From IMG/VR virus record IMGVR_UViG_3300022926_000007, positions 17,747-81,746 of that record: a DNA stretch of 64,000 nt; one strand, 5' to 3'. The stretch is from a virus. The notes beneath the pieces are model-generated. The model had not been told where the DNA came from and searched no databases. It saw only the letters and a list, made by a program, of their open reading frames with translations. Position numbers and translations under genes: made by a program. Shown piece after piece: positions 1 through 7,831 of this stretch (its first letter is position 1; each line of letters begins with the position of its first letter).

Positions 1-2
1 GA

Positions 3-929
3 CTAGTTGCATATGGTAAATTTAGTCAATACTACTATAATATTTTTCAAAGAATATTAAACGGCCCGATTACTGAAAAAAAACAAGATTTTTCCTACAT
101 AAGTATAGACAATTATGGATTGCACGATTTAGCCCACACACTACAAGTATTTACAATGGATAAGATAGAAGAATACGTATATCCACTAAAAAGTTGTGAC
201 AATCTTTGTATTGCTGGTGGTGTTGCATATAACGGTTATATGAATGAAGAATTTACAAAACATTATAAAAATGTATTTGTACCACCTGCTGTTGGTGATG
301 AAGGACAGGCAATCGGTACATATCAACACGCTGACTACATATTAAATAACAATATACACAAATCAGAAACATTTGCTGGTAAACAATATGAATATAATGA
401 AGGTGAACAAGTGAATTATAAAGAGGTTGCACAAGCAATTGCTGACGGTAAAATAGTTGGTTGGTTTCAAGGAAAATCTGAAAGTGGCAATCGTGCATTA
501 GGTAATAGAAGTATATTAGCTGATCCTCGTAATCCTGACATCAAAGATATTATTAATCATACCATAAAAATGAGAGAAGACTTTAGACCATTTGCACCTG
601 CTGTTTTAGAAGAACACTATAAAGAATATTTTGATACAAGATTACCCAGTCCTTATATGAGTAGAATATGTAAAGTTAAAACTGATAAAGTGCCAGGCAT
701 AACACATAAAGATAATACCGCAAGAATACAAACAGTTAATAAAAAATTTAATGAAAAGTTTTATAACATTATAAATGAGTTTTACAAAATAACAGGCGTA
801 CCAATGTTATTAAACACAAGTTTTAATTGTCAGGAACCCATAGTAGAAACACCCGAACAAGCTATTAGAACATTCAAACGAACAGCATTAGATATATTAG
901 TTATAAATGATAAGATTTTAAAAAAATGA
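3..929 (+). CDS. Carbamoyltransferase (NodU/CmcH family), 5' truncated
   Basis: The frame is open to the left window edge, so the start lies outside; 308 residues of the C-terminal part are visible. The family transfers carbamoyl from carbamoyl phosphate to hydroxyl groups of sugars or antibiotics. Diagnostic pieces are the glycine-rich IAGGVAYNGYMN segment, the GWFQGKSESGNRALGNRSI motif followed by ADPRN, the REDFRPFAPAV segment and the C-terminal LNTSFNCQEPIVETPEQA. It starts the visible part of a + strand operon with glycosyltransferase-like genes, so a sugar acceptor is likely (inference). Its stop overlaps the next start as ATGA. Confidence 0.92.
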   Translation, partial: LVAYGKFSQYYYNIFQRILNGPITEKKQDFSYISIDNYGLHDLAHTLQVFTMDKIEEYVYPLKSCDNLCIAGGVAYNGYMNEEFTKHYKNVFVPPAVGDEGQAIGTYQHADYILNNNIHKSETFAGKQYEYNEGEQVNYKEVAQAIADGKIVGWFQGKSESGNRALGNRSILADPRNPDIKDIINHTIKMREDFRPFAPAVLEEHYKEYFDTRLPSPYMSRICKVKTDKVPGITHKDNTARIQTVNKKFNEKFYNIINEFYKITGVPMLLNTSFNCQEPIVETPEQAIRTFKRTALDILVINDKILKK

Positions 930-1621
930 AACATTTTGATTTATTAGAGCAAAAAAGAAAACACGTTAAAACTTATAGTGAAAAAATACCTCCTAAGAAG
1001 TTAATAGAACAGGCATTATGGAAAGCGTGGAAAACTTCTCCTTCTAAAAATAATGCTATGGCATATCAAGTAATAGTTTGGGGACCTGATAAAGAATTAG
1101 AAAAGGCAGCTATTCATAGTTTAGTTGTAAAAAATCACAAACACGCTGAAGATAGAGCTGTTGAAAAAAAGTTAATGAATAAAACTCAAGATGTTAAATT
1201 GGGTGTAGTTGAAAACCCATATTATCGACACATAAAAGAAAATCCGTATTTAATAACAATACATAGTAGAATAGCAAAACCAAATAAATTTTATGAAGAA
1301 CAGATAAAAACAGGACACTTTTACGATCAAGCATATAATCCAGAAGATATAATAGACTCTGTAGCTGTTGAAGTAGGTATATTTGCAGCTAATTTGACAA
1401 ACTATTTACTAGAAGAAGGATTAGATATGTCTTATAATTCTTGTTTCAAAAGAGATATTAAAGACTGGCACAACGTTGGTTTATATATGGTTAAACAAAG
1501 ACCGATCACAATGATATCTTGTGGTTATGCTGAAAGGTATAGACGTGATGATTTAAAAAGTTGTGGAAAAGAAACTTGGGATATAAAACCTGAAATAAAT
1601 GATATTGTAAAATGGATATAG
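926..1621 (+). CDS. Nitroreductase-like FMN protein
   Basis: 231 aa. The TSPSKNNAMAYQ segment (about residues 37-48) resembles the FMN-contacting APS.N.QPW region of nitroreductases, and VAVEVGIFAANLTNYLLEEGLDM (given in part) resembles the helix that ends in a small-residue G...A..N..L..A..LGL pattern. The family does NAD(P)H-dependent two-electron reductions. The assignment rests on remote motifs, so substrate and even redox activity are uncertain. It is translationally coupled to the carbamoyltransferase (ATGA) and overlaps the following methyltransferase by 10 bases. Confidence 0.6.
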   Translation: MKHFDLLEQKRKHVKTYSEKIPPKKLIEQALWKAWKTSPSKNNAMAYQVIVWGPDKELEKAAIHSLVVKNHKHAEDRAVEKKLMNKTQDVKLGVVENPYYRHIKENPYLITIHSRIAKPNKFYEEQIKTGHFYDQAYNPEDIIDSVAVEVGIFAANLTNYLLEEGLDMSYNSCFKRDIKDWHNVGLYMVKQRPITMISCGYAERYRRDDLKSCGKETWDIKPEINDIVKWI

Positions 1622-2202
1622 ACTTACAATTATTTAAAAATATAATGGCAGAGGCCAGACACAATGATGATCTTTTAGACTCATATAGTCCTAATCAATT
1701 TAAATCAAAAGAGGTATTAATTAATCACATTAATAGTTTAAATATTTTAAATGATAAATCTGAAATTATAATACTAGGAAGTTGGTATGGCAGTATATTA
1801 ATTCCTGCATTTAAACAAGTTAAACGAATTACCGCTATAGATTTAGATAAAAATGTTATTAGTATTGCTAAAAACAGATTATTTAATCATTATAAAAATG
1901 TAGATTTTATTACCAGTGATGTTTTTGACAAAAACAGATATGGTAGAATACAAAATGCCACTTTAATTATTAATACGTCTTGTGAACATATGAAACCTAT
2001 GAATGAATTAAAGGCTTTAGAAAATTCAAAATCATATTTTGCTTTTCAGTCTAATAATATGTTTAATATACCTACACACATCAATTGTGTAAATAACATA
2101 GAAGAATTTAAAGAACAAATGCCAAGTAACGCAAAAATAATGATTGAAGATCACATTAAAGATGATAGAGGCACTAGATTTTTATTAATAGGTAAATTAT
2201 GA
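1612..2202 (+). CDS. Class I SAM-dependent methyltransferase-like protein
   Basis: 196 aa. A Rossmann-type methyltransferase core is visible: motif I ILGSWYGSIL at residues 54-63 (G-x-W-x-G instead of GxGxG), the acidic AIDLD after strand 2 (D77), a DVF motif II-like turn, and NTSCEHM near the motif IV position. The target cannot be read from sequence; the neighbours (sugar-type transferases) suggest a small molecule or glycan rather than DNA (inference). It starts inside the previous gene and its TGA overlaps the next ATG. Confidence 0.7.
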   Translation: MDIDLQLFKNIMAEARHNDDLLDSYSPNQFKSKEVLINHINSLNILNDKSEIIILGSWYGSILIPAFKQVKRITAIDLDKNVISIAKNRLFNHYKNVDFITSDVFDKNRYGRIQNATLIINTSCEHMKPMNELKALENSKSYFAFQSNNMFNIPTHINCVNNIEEFKEQMPSNAKIMIEDHIKDDRGTRFLLIGKL

Positions 2203-3062
2203 AAAGAGTAATTTATAGTTTTTACATTGACATTCCTAAAGATGAATTAGATATATTTGACAAAAATATACTTAAAAAAAATCATACACCAATAAATTAT
2301 GTGACTAAAGATGCATTTAAACAAAACTATTCTAAGTTAGTGGCCTGCAAACAATGGTATGCTGATCAAATAAATGTACCTTTTAAGATGTTTGAATATG
2401 ATACTAATTTTATATTATATAAAGATAACCTACAATCAAAATATCCATTTCTAACAACCTACAATGTGGTTAATTTTTATAAACTACATTTACTGTATGA
2501 GCTATCTAAACAATATGATGAAATACTTTATTTAGATTTTGATGTTGTGCCTATGAAGTCAGACAACTTTTTTGAAACTTGGGACTTATCAAAAGGTATA
2601 GCGATCCATCACAATACACATAAAGTAATTAAGATGGAAGCGGTAACCGAATATTCACAAACTATTCGTAGTCCAACATCAAAATACTATAATACTCAAG
2701 CTATGTTATTAGATAGAGGTTTGAATCCTGTACATAAGGTTGTAAACACAGGTATTGTTGGTGCAAGTAAAAAACATTTACAACAACTTAAATACTTTGA
2801 TAATTTTGATTCGGATATGAAAGAAATGAGTAAACTAACAACAGGCCATGATATGTTTCCAAAAAAAATAACAAACTTTTTTGGTTGGGATAATGAAACA
2901 CTTTTTGCAGTTAAACTTGCAGAAAACAAAGTAGATGTACAATGGTTAGATGACAACTGGCACTATTTTTTTTCAACACAAGGTTTTATACCAAAAGATA
3001 TAGTATTATGTCATACTATTAATAAACAATTTGATGTTGTTTGGAGAGCATATAATGCTTAA
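2199..3062 (+). CDS. GT-A-fold glycosyltransferase-like protein (1 of 3)
   Basis: 287 aa. Residues 107-118 contain DEILYLDFDVVP, a typical nucleotide-sugar/metal-binding DxD motif (D113, D115) after a hydrophobic strand, as in GT8/GT32-like transferases. The middle holds NTGIVGASKKH, similar to the acceptor-side segment of such enzymes. No signal or membrane segment is seen, so it should be cytoplasmic. The donor and acceptor are unknown. The gene overlaps its neighbours by 4 and 8 bases. Confidence 0.7.
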   Translation: MKRVIYSFYIDIPKDELDIFDKNILKKNHTPINYVTKDAFKQNYSKLVACKQWYADQINVPFKMFEYDTNFILYKDNLQSKYPFLTTYNVVNFYKLHLLYELSKQYDEILYLDFDVVPMKSDNFFETWDLSKGIAIHHNTHKVIKMEAVTEYSQTIRSPTSKYYNTQAMLLDRGLNPVHKVVNTGIVGASKKHLQQLKYFDNFDSDMKEMSKLTTGHDMFPKKITNFFGWDNETLFAVKLAENKVDVQWLDDNWHYFFSTQGFIPKDIVLCHTINKQFDVVWRAYNA

Positions 3063-3795
3063 AATTTGTACAGTTTATTTCAAAGGTACATATACTCCAG
3101 ACTATGTGTCAAAACTTTATAGATCATTAAAAAGAAACAGTACAATACCTTTTCAATTTATATGTTTAAGTGATACAGATGTTGAAGCTGATATTGTGTT
3201 ACCGTATAATCACCATAGTCATGTAAAAAAACATTGGCATAAGTTAAAGTTTTTTAGTCCACAGTTTGCTTATCAACAACCAGGTGATGATATTATCATA
3301 ATGGACATAGATCAAGTTATTACAAATAACGTAGATGACTTATTAAACTATCCTGTAAATGAGAATGAACTTGTAAGTTATGGACAATGGTGGGATATTA
3401 AATTAAAATTAAATGGTGGATTTTACAAATTTAAATCTGGTAGTTTAAAAACTGTATGGGATGATTTTGCACTAAATCCTGAATACTGGCAGTTACACTA
3501 TTATAATAAGGGTGATGTTCACACAAAGTATTATGGAGAACAAAATTATGTTAATTGGAAAGTACAAGAACACAATATAAAACTAACTTTAACACCACAA
3601 CAATGGTTATGTAAATATACAGATGATTTTAAACAAAATTTAAAATTAAATAAAATTTATAGCAAAAAGTTTAATACAGATTATATGATATTAGATAATG
3701 TTAATAAATATATAAAGATTATTCACTTTACAGGTATTAATAAAACAATACATAACAGTAATCATAAATTTTTAAAGGAATATTGGAATGAGTAG
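3055..3795 (+). CDS. GT-A-fold glycosyltransferase-like protein (2 of 3)
   Basis: 246 aa from the chosen ATG. In-frame TTG and ATG codons lie 24 and 21 bases upstream, but a GGAG ribosome-binding site 8 bases before position 3055 decides for this start. DIIIMDIDQVI at residues 79-89 supplies the DxD (D84, D86), and the C-terminal KIIHFTGINKTIH resembles the H-F-x-G block found near the end of GT8-type enzymes. It belongs to the overlapping operon and shares its motif layout with the genes at 2199 and 4663. Confidence 0.7.
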   Translation: MLKICTVYFKGTYTPDYVSKLYRSLKRNSTIPFQFICLSDTDVEADIVLPYNHHSHVKKHWHKLKFFSPQFAYQQPGDDIIIMDIDQVITNNVDDLLNYPVNENELVSYGQWWDIKLKLNGGFYKFKSGSLKTVWDDFALNPEYWQLHYYNKGDVHTKYYGEQNYVNWKVQEHNIKLTLTPQQWLCKYTDDFKQNLKLNKIYSKKFNTDYMILDNVNKYIKIIHFTGINKTIHNSNHKFLKEYWNE

Positions 3796-4666
3796 TAAAG
3801 ACTGGACAAGAAAAGAGTGGGAAGAGTGGTATAAAAAAACCATGTATTCATTTGATATTGAAAGACAAAGTGTATTAAATGCTCAAAAGTGTCAAAGAAA
3901 TTGGGATAGAACAAGAAAAATATTACCAGAAGTAAGAGATCACTTTTTATGGTTAGCACAAAACGCTCCATCAAAACAATATGAAGCGTATTATGATGTA
4001 TACTGGACTGATAATAAAGAAGTAATAGATGAATGTTCTAACTATACATGGGGAAATACACATAGTAGAACACCACCATCTAATTGGAAAAATTCTCAAC
4101 AAAGAGCTTCACTCTATATTTTATTTGTAGGAAAAGAACCAGAAACTCGATTAAATTGTAATGCAGATGGAACTTTAAAAGAAAATTCACACCATGAAAG
4201 ATGGCTTAATGCTTACGTAAGTATAGGTATTGCAATGGGTTTAATTTTACAGTCTGCAAACAAATTAGGACTATCTACAGGATGTAATAAAAGTCATAAT
4301 GACATAAACGGTGATGATTATTGGCCTAAAAGATTAGGTATATTAGAAGATGTAGATAAAGGTAAAAAATTAATATCTTATGGCATTGGTATAGGGTTTC
4401 CTATAAAAGGTAAACCAAGATATTGGTCAGATCAAACTGAATTAATGATAGGTGCGGCTAACGGAAGTAAAATTACTACAACTAATATGGAAAAACATCC
4501 TAGAACTGGTCACTCTATGAGAAAAGTAAAAATAGTTGATATTACAAAACACGCAGGAGAAACTATAGAGGATCCATATGGCAATTTTCATAAAATTCCA
4601 GATGAGTCTTTAACAAAAATAAATACACCAAGGATAAGAAAAATTAATCTTATTGAAATAAAATGA
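3788..4666 (+). CDS. Second nitroreductase-like protein
   Basis: 292 aa. LAQNAPSKQYEAYYDVYW (about residues 56-73) resembles the nitroreductase FMN-binding APS.......V region. VSIGIAMGLILQSANKLGLS looks like the central helix ending in the conserved GL, followed by a Cys. It is larger than and distinct from the first nitroreductase-like gene in the same operon. Activity is not established; the fold assignment is from motif pattern only. It overlaps the glycosyltransferase-like gene before it by 8 bases and the one after it by 4. Confidence 0.55.
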   Translation: MSSKDWTRKEWEEWYKKTMYSFDIERQSVLNAQKCQRNWDRTRKILPEVRDHFLWLAQNAPSKQYEAYYDVYWTDNKEVIDECSNYTWGNTHSRTPPSNWKNSQQRASLYILFVGKEPETRLNCNADGTLKENSHHERWLNAYVSIGIAMGLILQSANKLGLSTGCNKSHNDINGDDYWPKRLGILEDVDKGKKLISYGIGIGFPIKGKPRYWSDQTELMIGAANGSKITTTNMEKHPRTGHSMRKVKIVDITKHAGETIEDPYGNFHKIPDESLTKINTPRIRKINLIEIK

Positions 4667-5247
4667 GAATAATTTGTTGTAGATTTGGTAATAAATTTAC
4701 TCAATGGCATGTTGATAACTTAAAACACATGATAGACGAATACTCTGGTCTAAAATATGATAGTTTTGAAGTTATTGAAGATGATCTATACGGCAATTGG
4801 TTTAACAAGTTTCAAATGTATGATAGATTTAGAGATAGTGAAAATTTATATTTTGATTTAGATGTAGTTATCTATGACAGACTTCCTAATCTTATAAGAA
4901 AAAACTTTACACTATTAGATGACACATGGTGGAGAGAACCAGCTCATACACCTTTAAATTCATCAATAGTATCTTGGACAGGTGATGTATCTTATATATG
5001 GAATAAGTTTAAAGAAAATGATAAAGAATATATTAAAACATACACTAAAGGCAGTGATGAATGGTACTACAAAAATATAAAATATGAAACTTACGATAGA
5101 ATATGTCCATCAATAAAAGATTATATTTATCAAAAACCACCACAGTTCAGTATATGTACACTTGGACAAATGCACCACTTACAAGAAGAAGGATGGACAG
5201 GTTGGTATTCTAATTATTTTTTATCTAAACACTCAAACGCAGCTTGA
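4663..5247 (+). CDS. GT-A-fold glycosyltransferase-like protein (3 of 3)
   Basis: 194 aa, the last gene of the + strand operon. ENLYFDLDVVI at residues 60-70 gives the DxD (D65, D67). The protein is short for a complete glycosyltransferase, so it may act with a partner or be a minimal domain. The final 34 bases overlap the 3' end of a convergent - strand gene, leaving no room for a terminator between the two units. Confidence 0.65.
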   Translation: MRIICCRFGNKFTQWHVDNLKHMIDEYSGLKYDSFEVIEDDLYGNWFNKFQMYDRFRDSENLYFDLDVVIYDRLPNLIRKNFTLLDDTWWREPAHTPLNSSIVSWTGDVSYIWNKFKENDKEYIKTYTKGSDEWYYKNIKYETYDRICPSIKDYIYQKPPQFSICTLGQMHHLQEEGWTGWYSNYFLSKHSNAA

Positions 5248-5708
5248 AGAACATTTATTTTGTTACTAGCTTGTCTTAGTTTCTTTTTTGCGTTTTCATT
5301 TTTAGAATCTCTTATTTCTTCCAACTCAAACAACGCAAGTTTTAAAGCAAACAAATGATCTTCATTTTCAATATTTTTGAAAATAGCATTTACCAATGAA
5401 GGATAAAATTTTGTATTTAAATCTGCATTACCTAATATTAGTCCTTGTTTTTTAGCAATATTGACTATCGAGTCTTCAAACAACTTTTGCTCTGTTTTAT
5501 TTTTTTGATAAGTTGACTCATGTAATTGATCAATATTCATATACTTTATAAGTGCTTGATATTGAGGATTATTTTCTTCGTATGGTATGATGGTTGTAAA
5601 TACTGATTTTTTATCTTCAACTGTTGTTTGCACTTCTATATTTTTTCTTTCGTTATCTATAAAATATGCAGTTAAGAAATTGTCTTTTAAAAATTCTTCA
5701 GTTAACAT
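5214..5708 (-). CDS. Conserved-type phage protein of unknown function
   Basis: 164 aa, mostly helical and charged, with no signal peptide or membrane segment. I do not recognise a family. A strong AAAGGAG precedes the ATG and a TATAAATA late promoter lies 34 bases upstream, so it is expressed with the virion genes. Its position at the end of the tail-fibre region suggests a fibre assembly factor or a minor structural protein (inference). Its 3' end overlaps the convergent glycosyltransferase-like gene by 34 bases. Confidence 0.7.
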   Translation of the reverse strand: MLTEEFLKDNFLTAYFIDNERKNIEVQTTVEDKKSVFTTIIPYEENNPQYQALIKYMNIDQLHESTYQKNKTEQKLFEDSIVNIAKKQGLILGNADLNTKFYPSLVNAIFKNIENEDHLFALKLALFELEEIRDSKNENAKKKLRQASNKINVLQAAFECLDKK

Positions 5709-5733
5709 TTTTGTTCTCCTTTATATATTCATA

Positions 5734-6675
5734 CTAAGATTTATTTATACGTAAATAATAAGTATTCGCTGTTACTGCTGTTCCATCTGGAAATTCTTGT
5801 GCTCTATAGTCGTCTGTGTTTACATACAATTGTTGATAGTTACCAGAACCATTTAAAATAGTATCACCCATTCCAGAACCTCTTGTATTACCAGAACCAG
5901 ATGTTCCTAAATTATAACTAATTGAATAGCCATCAGCAGATGAAGCTGCTGTATATCTTATCCATTCTTGTACTAATGAATTAAATGTAGCAGATGTAAA
6001 CTGTTGAATGTTATTTGATGCGTTAACATAATATGGCAACGTAAAAGTAGGTGCTGAACCATTTACTCTATGTAAATAATAATTTGTAATTGTTGTTGGT
6101 TGATCCAGTGTTTCTGGAATACCACCAGCAGTATATAAACTTGTATCAGCTCTTGTATCTGTAAATATCGCTGTTGCTGAACCACTTACTTCAGTTGCAC
6201 CAGCAACAGATGAAGAACTTGAAATAAAATAAGTTCCTGCTTGTTGTGTAGTTGTAGTTGCGGCTGTTAGTAAATCTATTGCTGGATGTAAAAAAGTATC
6301 TTTTACATCTTGTAAATTCATTGCTTGTATTTGACCACTTGCATTGTAGTATGATGGCCAAGTTTTACCTGTATCAGTTGTAGGTGTTACTGCTGCTGTA
6401 GTTTGATTAATTTTTGAATAACTTACTGTTACTGTACTAGGTTCTGCTGTTGTAGCTTCACTTGGGAATGCTGTTGTACTTGTTGAATAAGAACCAGCTT
6501 GTTTTCTTGTATCCGTAATTGTTCCTAGATTACCACCTGAACTAACTACTGATAATGCAACACTAGGATTCAATGAATATTGATAAATTACTTGATCTAC
6601 TATCGAGTCAACCATTGAGGTTGACATCTCTCTTAAATTTCCACTTACTTCATATAAAGGTTTTCTAACTGCCAT
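5734..6675 (-). CDS. Virion structural protein, tail region
   Basis: 313 aa, rich in Ser, Thr, Gly and Ala, with an N-terminal MAVRKPLYEVSGNLREM segment and a body of alternating beta-type stretches, typical of tail-fibre or baseplate-attached phage proteins. No enzymatic motif is seen. It has its own TATAAATA late promoter just upstream. A specific name cannot be given. Confidence 0.75.
   Translation of the reverse strand: MAVRKPLYEVSGNLREMSTSMVDSIVDQVIYQYSLNPSVALSVVSSGGNLGTITDTRKQAGSYSTSTTAFPSEATTAEPSTVTVSYSKINQTTAAVTPTTDTGKTWPSYYNASGQIQAMNLQDVKDTFLHPAIDLLTAATTTTQQAGTYFISSSSSVAGATEVSGSATAIFTDTRADTSLYTAGGIPETLDQPTTITNYYLHRVNGSAPTFTLPYYVNASNNIQQFTSATFNSLVQEWIRYTAASSADGYSISYNLGTSGSGNTRGSGMGDTILNGSGNYQQLYVNTDDYRAQEFPDGTAVTANTYYLRINKS
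5742..5749 (-). promoter_or_regulatory. Late promoter TATAAATA
   Basis: An exact TATAAATA on the minus strand, 34 bases upstream of the start codon of the 164-aa gene and inside the 3' end of the preceding gene. This is the T4-type late -10 box. Confidence 0.7.
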
Positions 6676-6705
6676 AATATCTCCATTATTTAATATTAAT
6701 AAATC

Positions 6706-6713
6706 TATTTATA
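6706..6713 (-). promoter_or_regulatory. Late promoter TATAAATA
   Basis: Exact TATAAATA on the minus strand, 31 bases upstream of the start of the 313-aa structural gene, in an AT-rich gap. Confidence 0.75.
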
Positions 6714-6718
6714 ATATT

Positions 6719-7570
6719 TTATGCTCCTGCTCCATATATTGTTTTTACAACTGTACCTGATGAGTTTAAAATCTGTAGTGTAACAACGTTTTTAAGTTGA
6801 TCTTGTCCTATTGCGTCATCAGCCATTTTAGCTTCTGATATTTGATTGTCAGCAATATCGTCTGTTGATATTGTACCATTTGCAATCATTGTACTTGTAA
6901 CAACACCCGAACTTCCTGTGGTTATAATTGTACCAGTTTCATTTGGCAAAGTTATTGTTCTATCTGCTGTTGGATCTTGTGCTATTAAATTTATCTCATA
7001 AGTATCTGAAGTAGCACCTTCAAAATATAAACCTTCTTTAGTATAAATGTATCCTAACGTTTCTATATGTTTTGAACCAAAATATACAGATGCTCCTGAA
7101 CTACTTATATTGTCAGCGGTTAATGTTCCAGTTACAGTTAAATTATCATCAACAGTAATTAAAGATGTGTCTGAAGAACTAATTGTATTGCCAGCAACTT
7201 GAATAGTTCCTAATGAATGTGTACCAGTTCCTTGTGCTGTAAATTCACCTGTAACAGTTACATCATTTGGCAATCCAATTGTTAAAATATCAGGACCACT
7301 AACCACAGCAGTAATTTGATTTGTTGTTCCATTAACAGTTAATGTTTCACCACCTCCAATAATTTGAGATGTTGAAGAACTGTCAGTAATTGTCCAACCT
7401 GCAGTAGATGTAGCAATACTAATGGTTTCATTCATAGCATCAACTAAATTAGTTGAACTAATAGCACCAGATAGATTTGCAATATCACCAAAATCATTAG
7501 CCGCTAAATCATTAAATTGCGTTCTAAACGTTTCTAGTGTATCGGTTACTGTTATATTTTTTACAGCCAT
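6719..7570 (-). CDS. Tail-fibre-like protein
   Basis: 283 aa. Thr/Ser/Gly/Asp-rich with repeating short beta segments (GTIQVAGNTISSSDTSLITV, DDNLTVTGTLTADN), the pattern of phage fibre shafts. The C-terminal LQILNSSGTVVKTIYGAGA is nearly the same as the end of the fibre-like protein at 16539-17714, which suggests a shared oligomerisation tip or a docking tail. A host-binding role is inferred from location and composition. Confidence 0.75.
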   Translation of the reverse strand: MAVKNITVTDTLETFRTQFNDLAANDFGDIANLSGAISSTNLVDAMNETISIATSTAGWTITDSSSTSQIIGGGETLTVNGTTNQITAVVSGPDILTIGLPNDVTVTGEFTAQGTGTHSLGTIQVAGNTISSSDTSLITVDDNLTVTGTLTADNISSSGASVYFGSKHIETLGYIYTKEGLYFEGATSDTYEINLIAQDPTADRTITLPNETGTIITTGSSGVVTSTMIANGTISTDDIADNQISEAKMADDAIGQDQLKNVVTLQILNSSGTVVKTIYGAGA

Positions 7571-7606
7571 TATTGTTTAACTACCTCTTTACCAGTTTCT
7601 ATTATC

Positions 7607-7831
7607 TTAATGTTTTTCATCAACCACCTTTAATAATAATTGTTTAATTTCTGTTAATTCATTTTTTAATGTATTAATATCTCTAATCATTTCTCTCAAT
7701 TTGTCACTTTCTTTATTTTTTTGAGTGACTCTTTGCATATATGCGAAATACCCTTTTCGATCAGAATTAACAATAGCTTGTGTTCTTGTATCTTTTATAA
7801 AACTTCTATCTTGTTCTATTACTTTTCTCAT
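7607..7831 (-). CDS. Small coiled-coil protein in the fibre operon
   Basis: 74 aa, charged, with a C-terminal heptad-like stretch (MIRDINTLKNELTEIKQLLL) that should form a coiled coil. Its ATG overlaps the stop of the 528-aa structural gene, so translation is coupled. It could be a fibre chaperone or a trimerising minor virion protein; nothing in the sequence decides between them. Confidence 0.65.
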   Translation of the reverse strand: MRKVIEQDRSFIKDTRTQAIVNSDRKGYFAYMQRVTQKNKESDKLREMIRDINTLKNELTEIKQLLLKVVDEKH

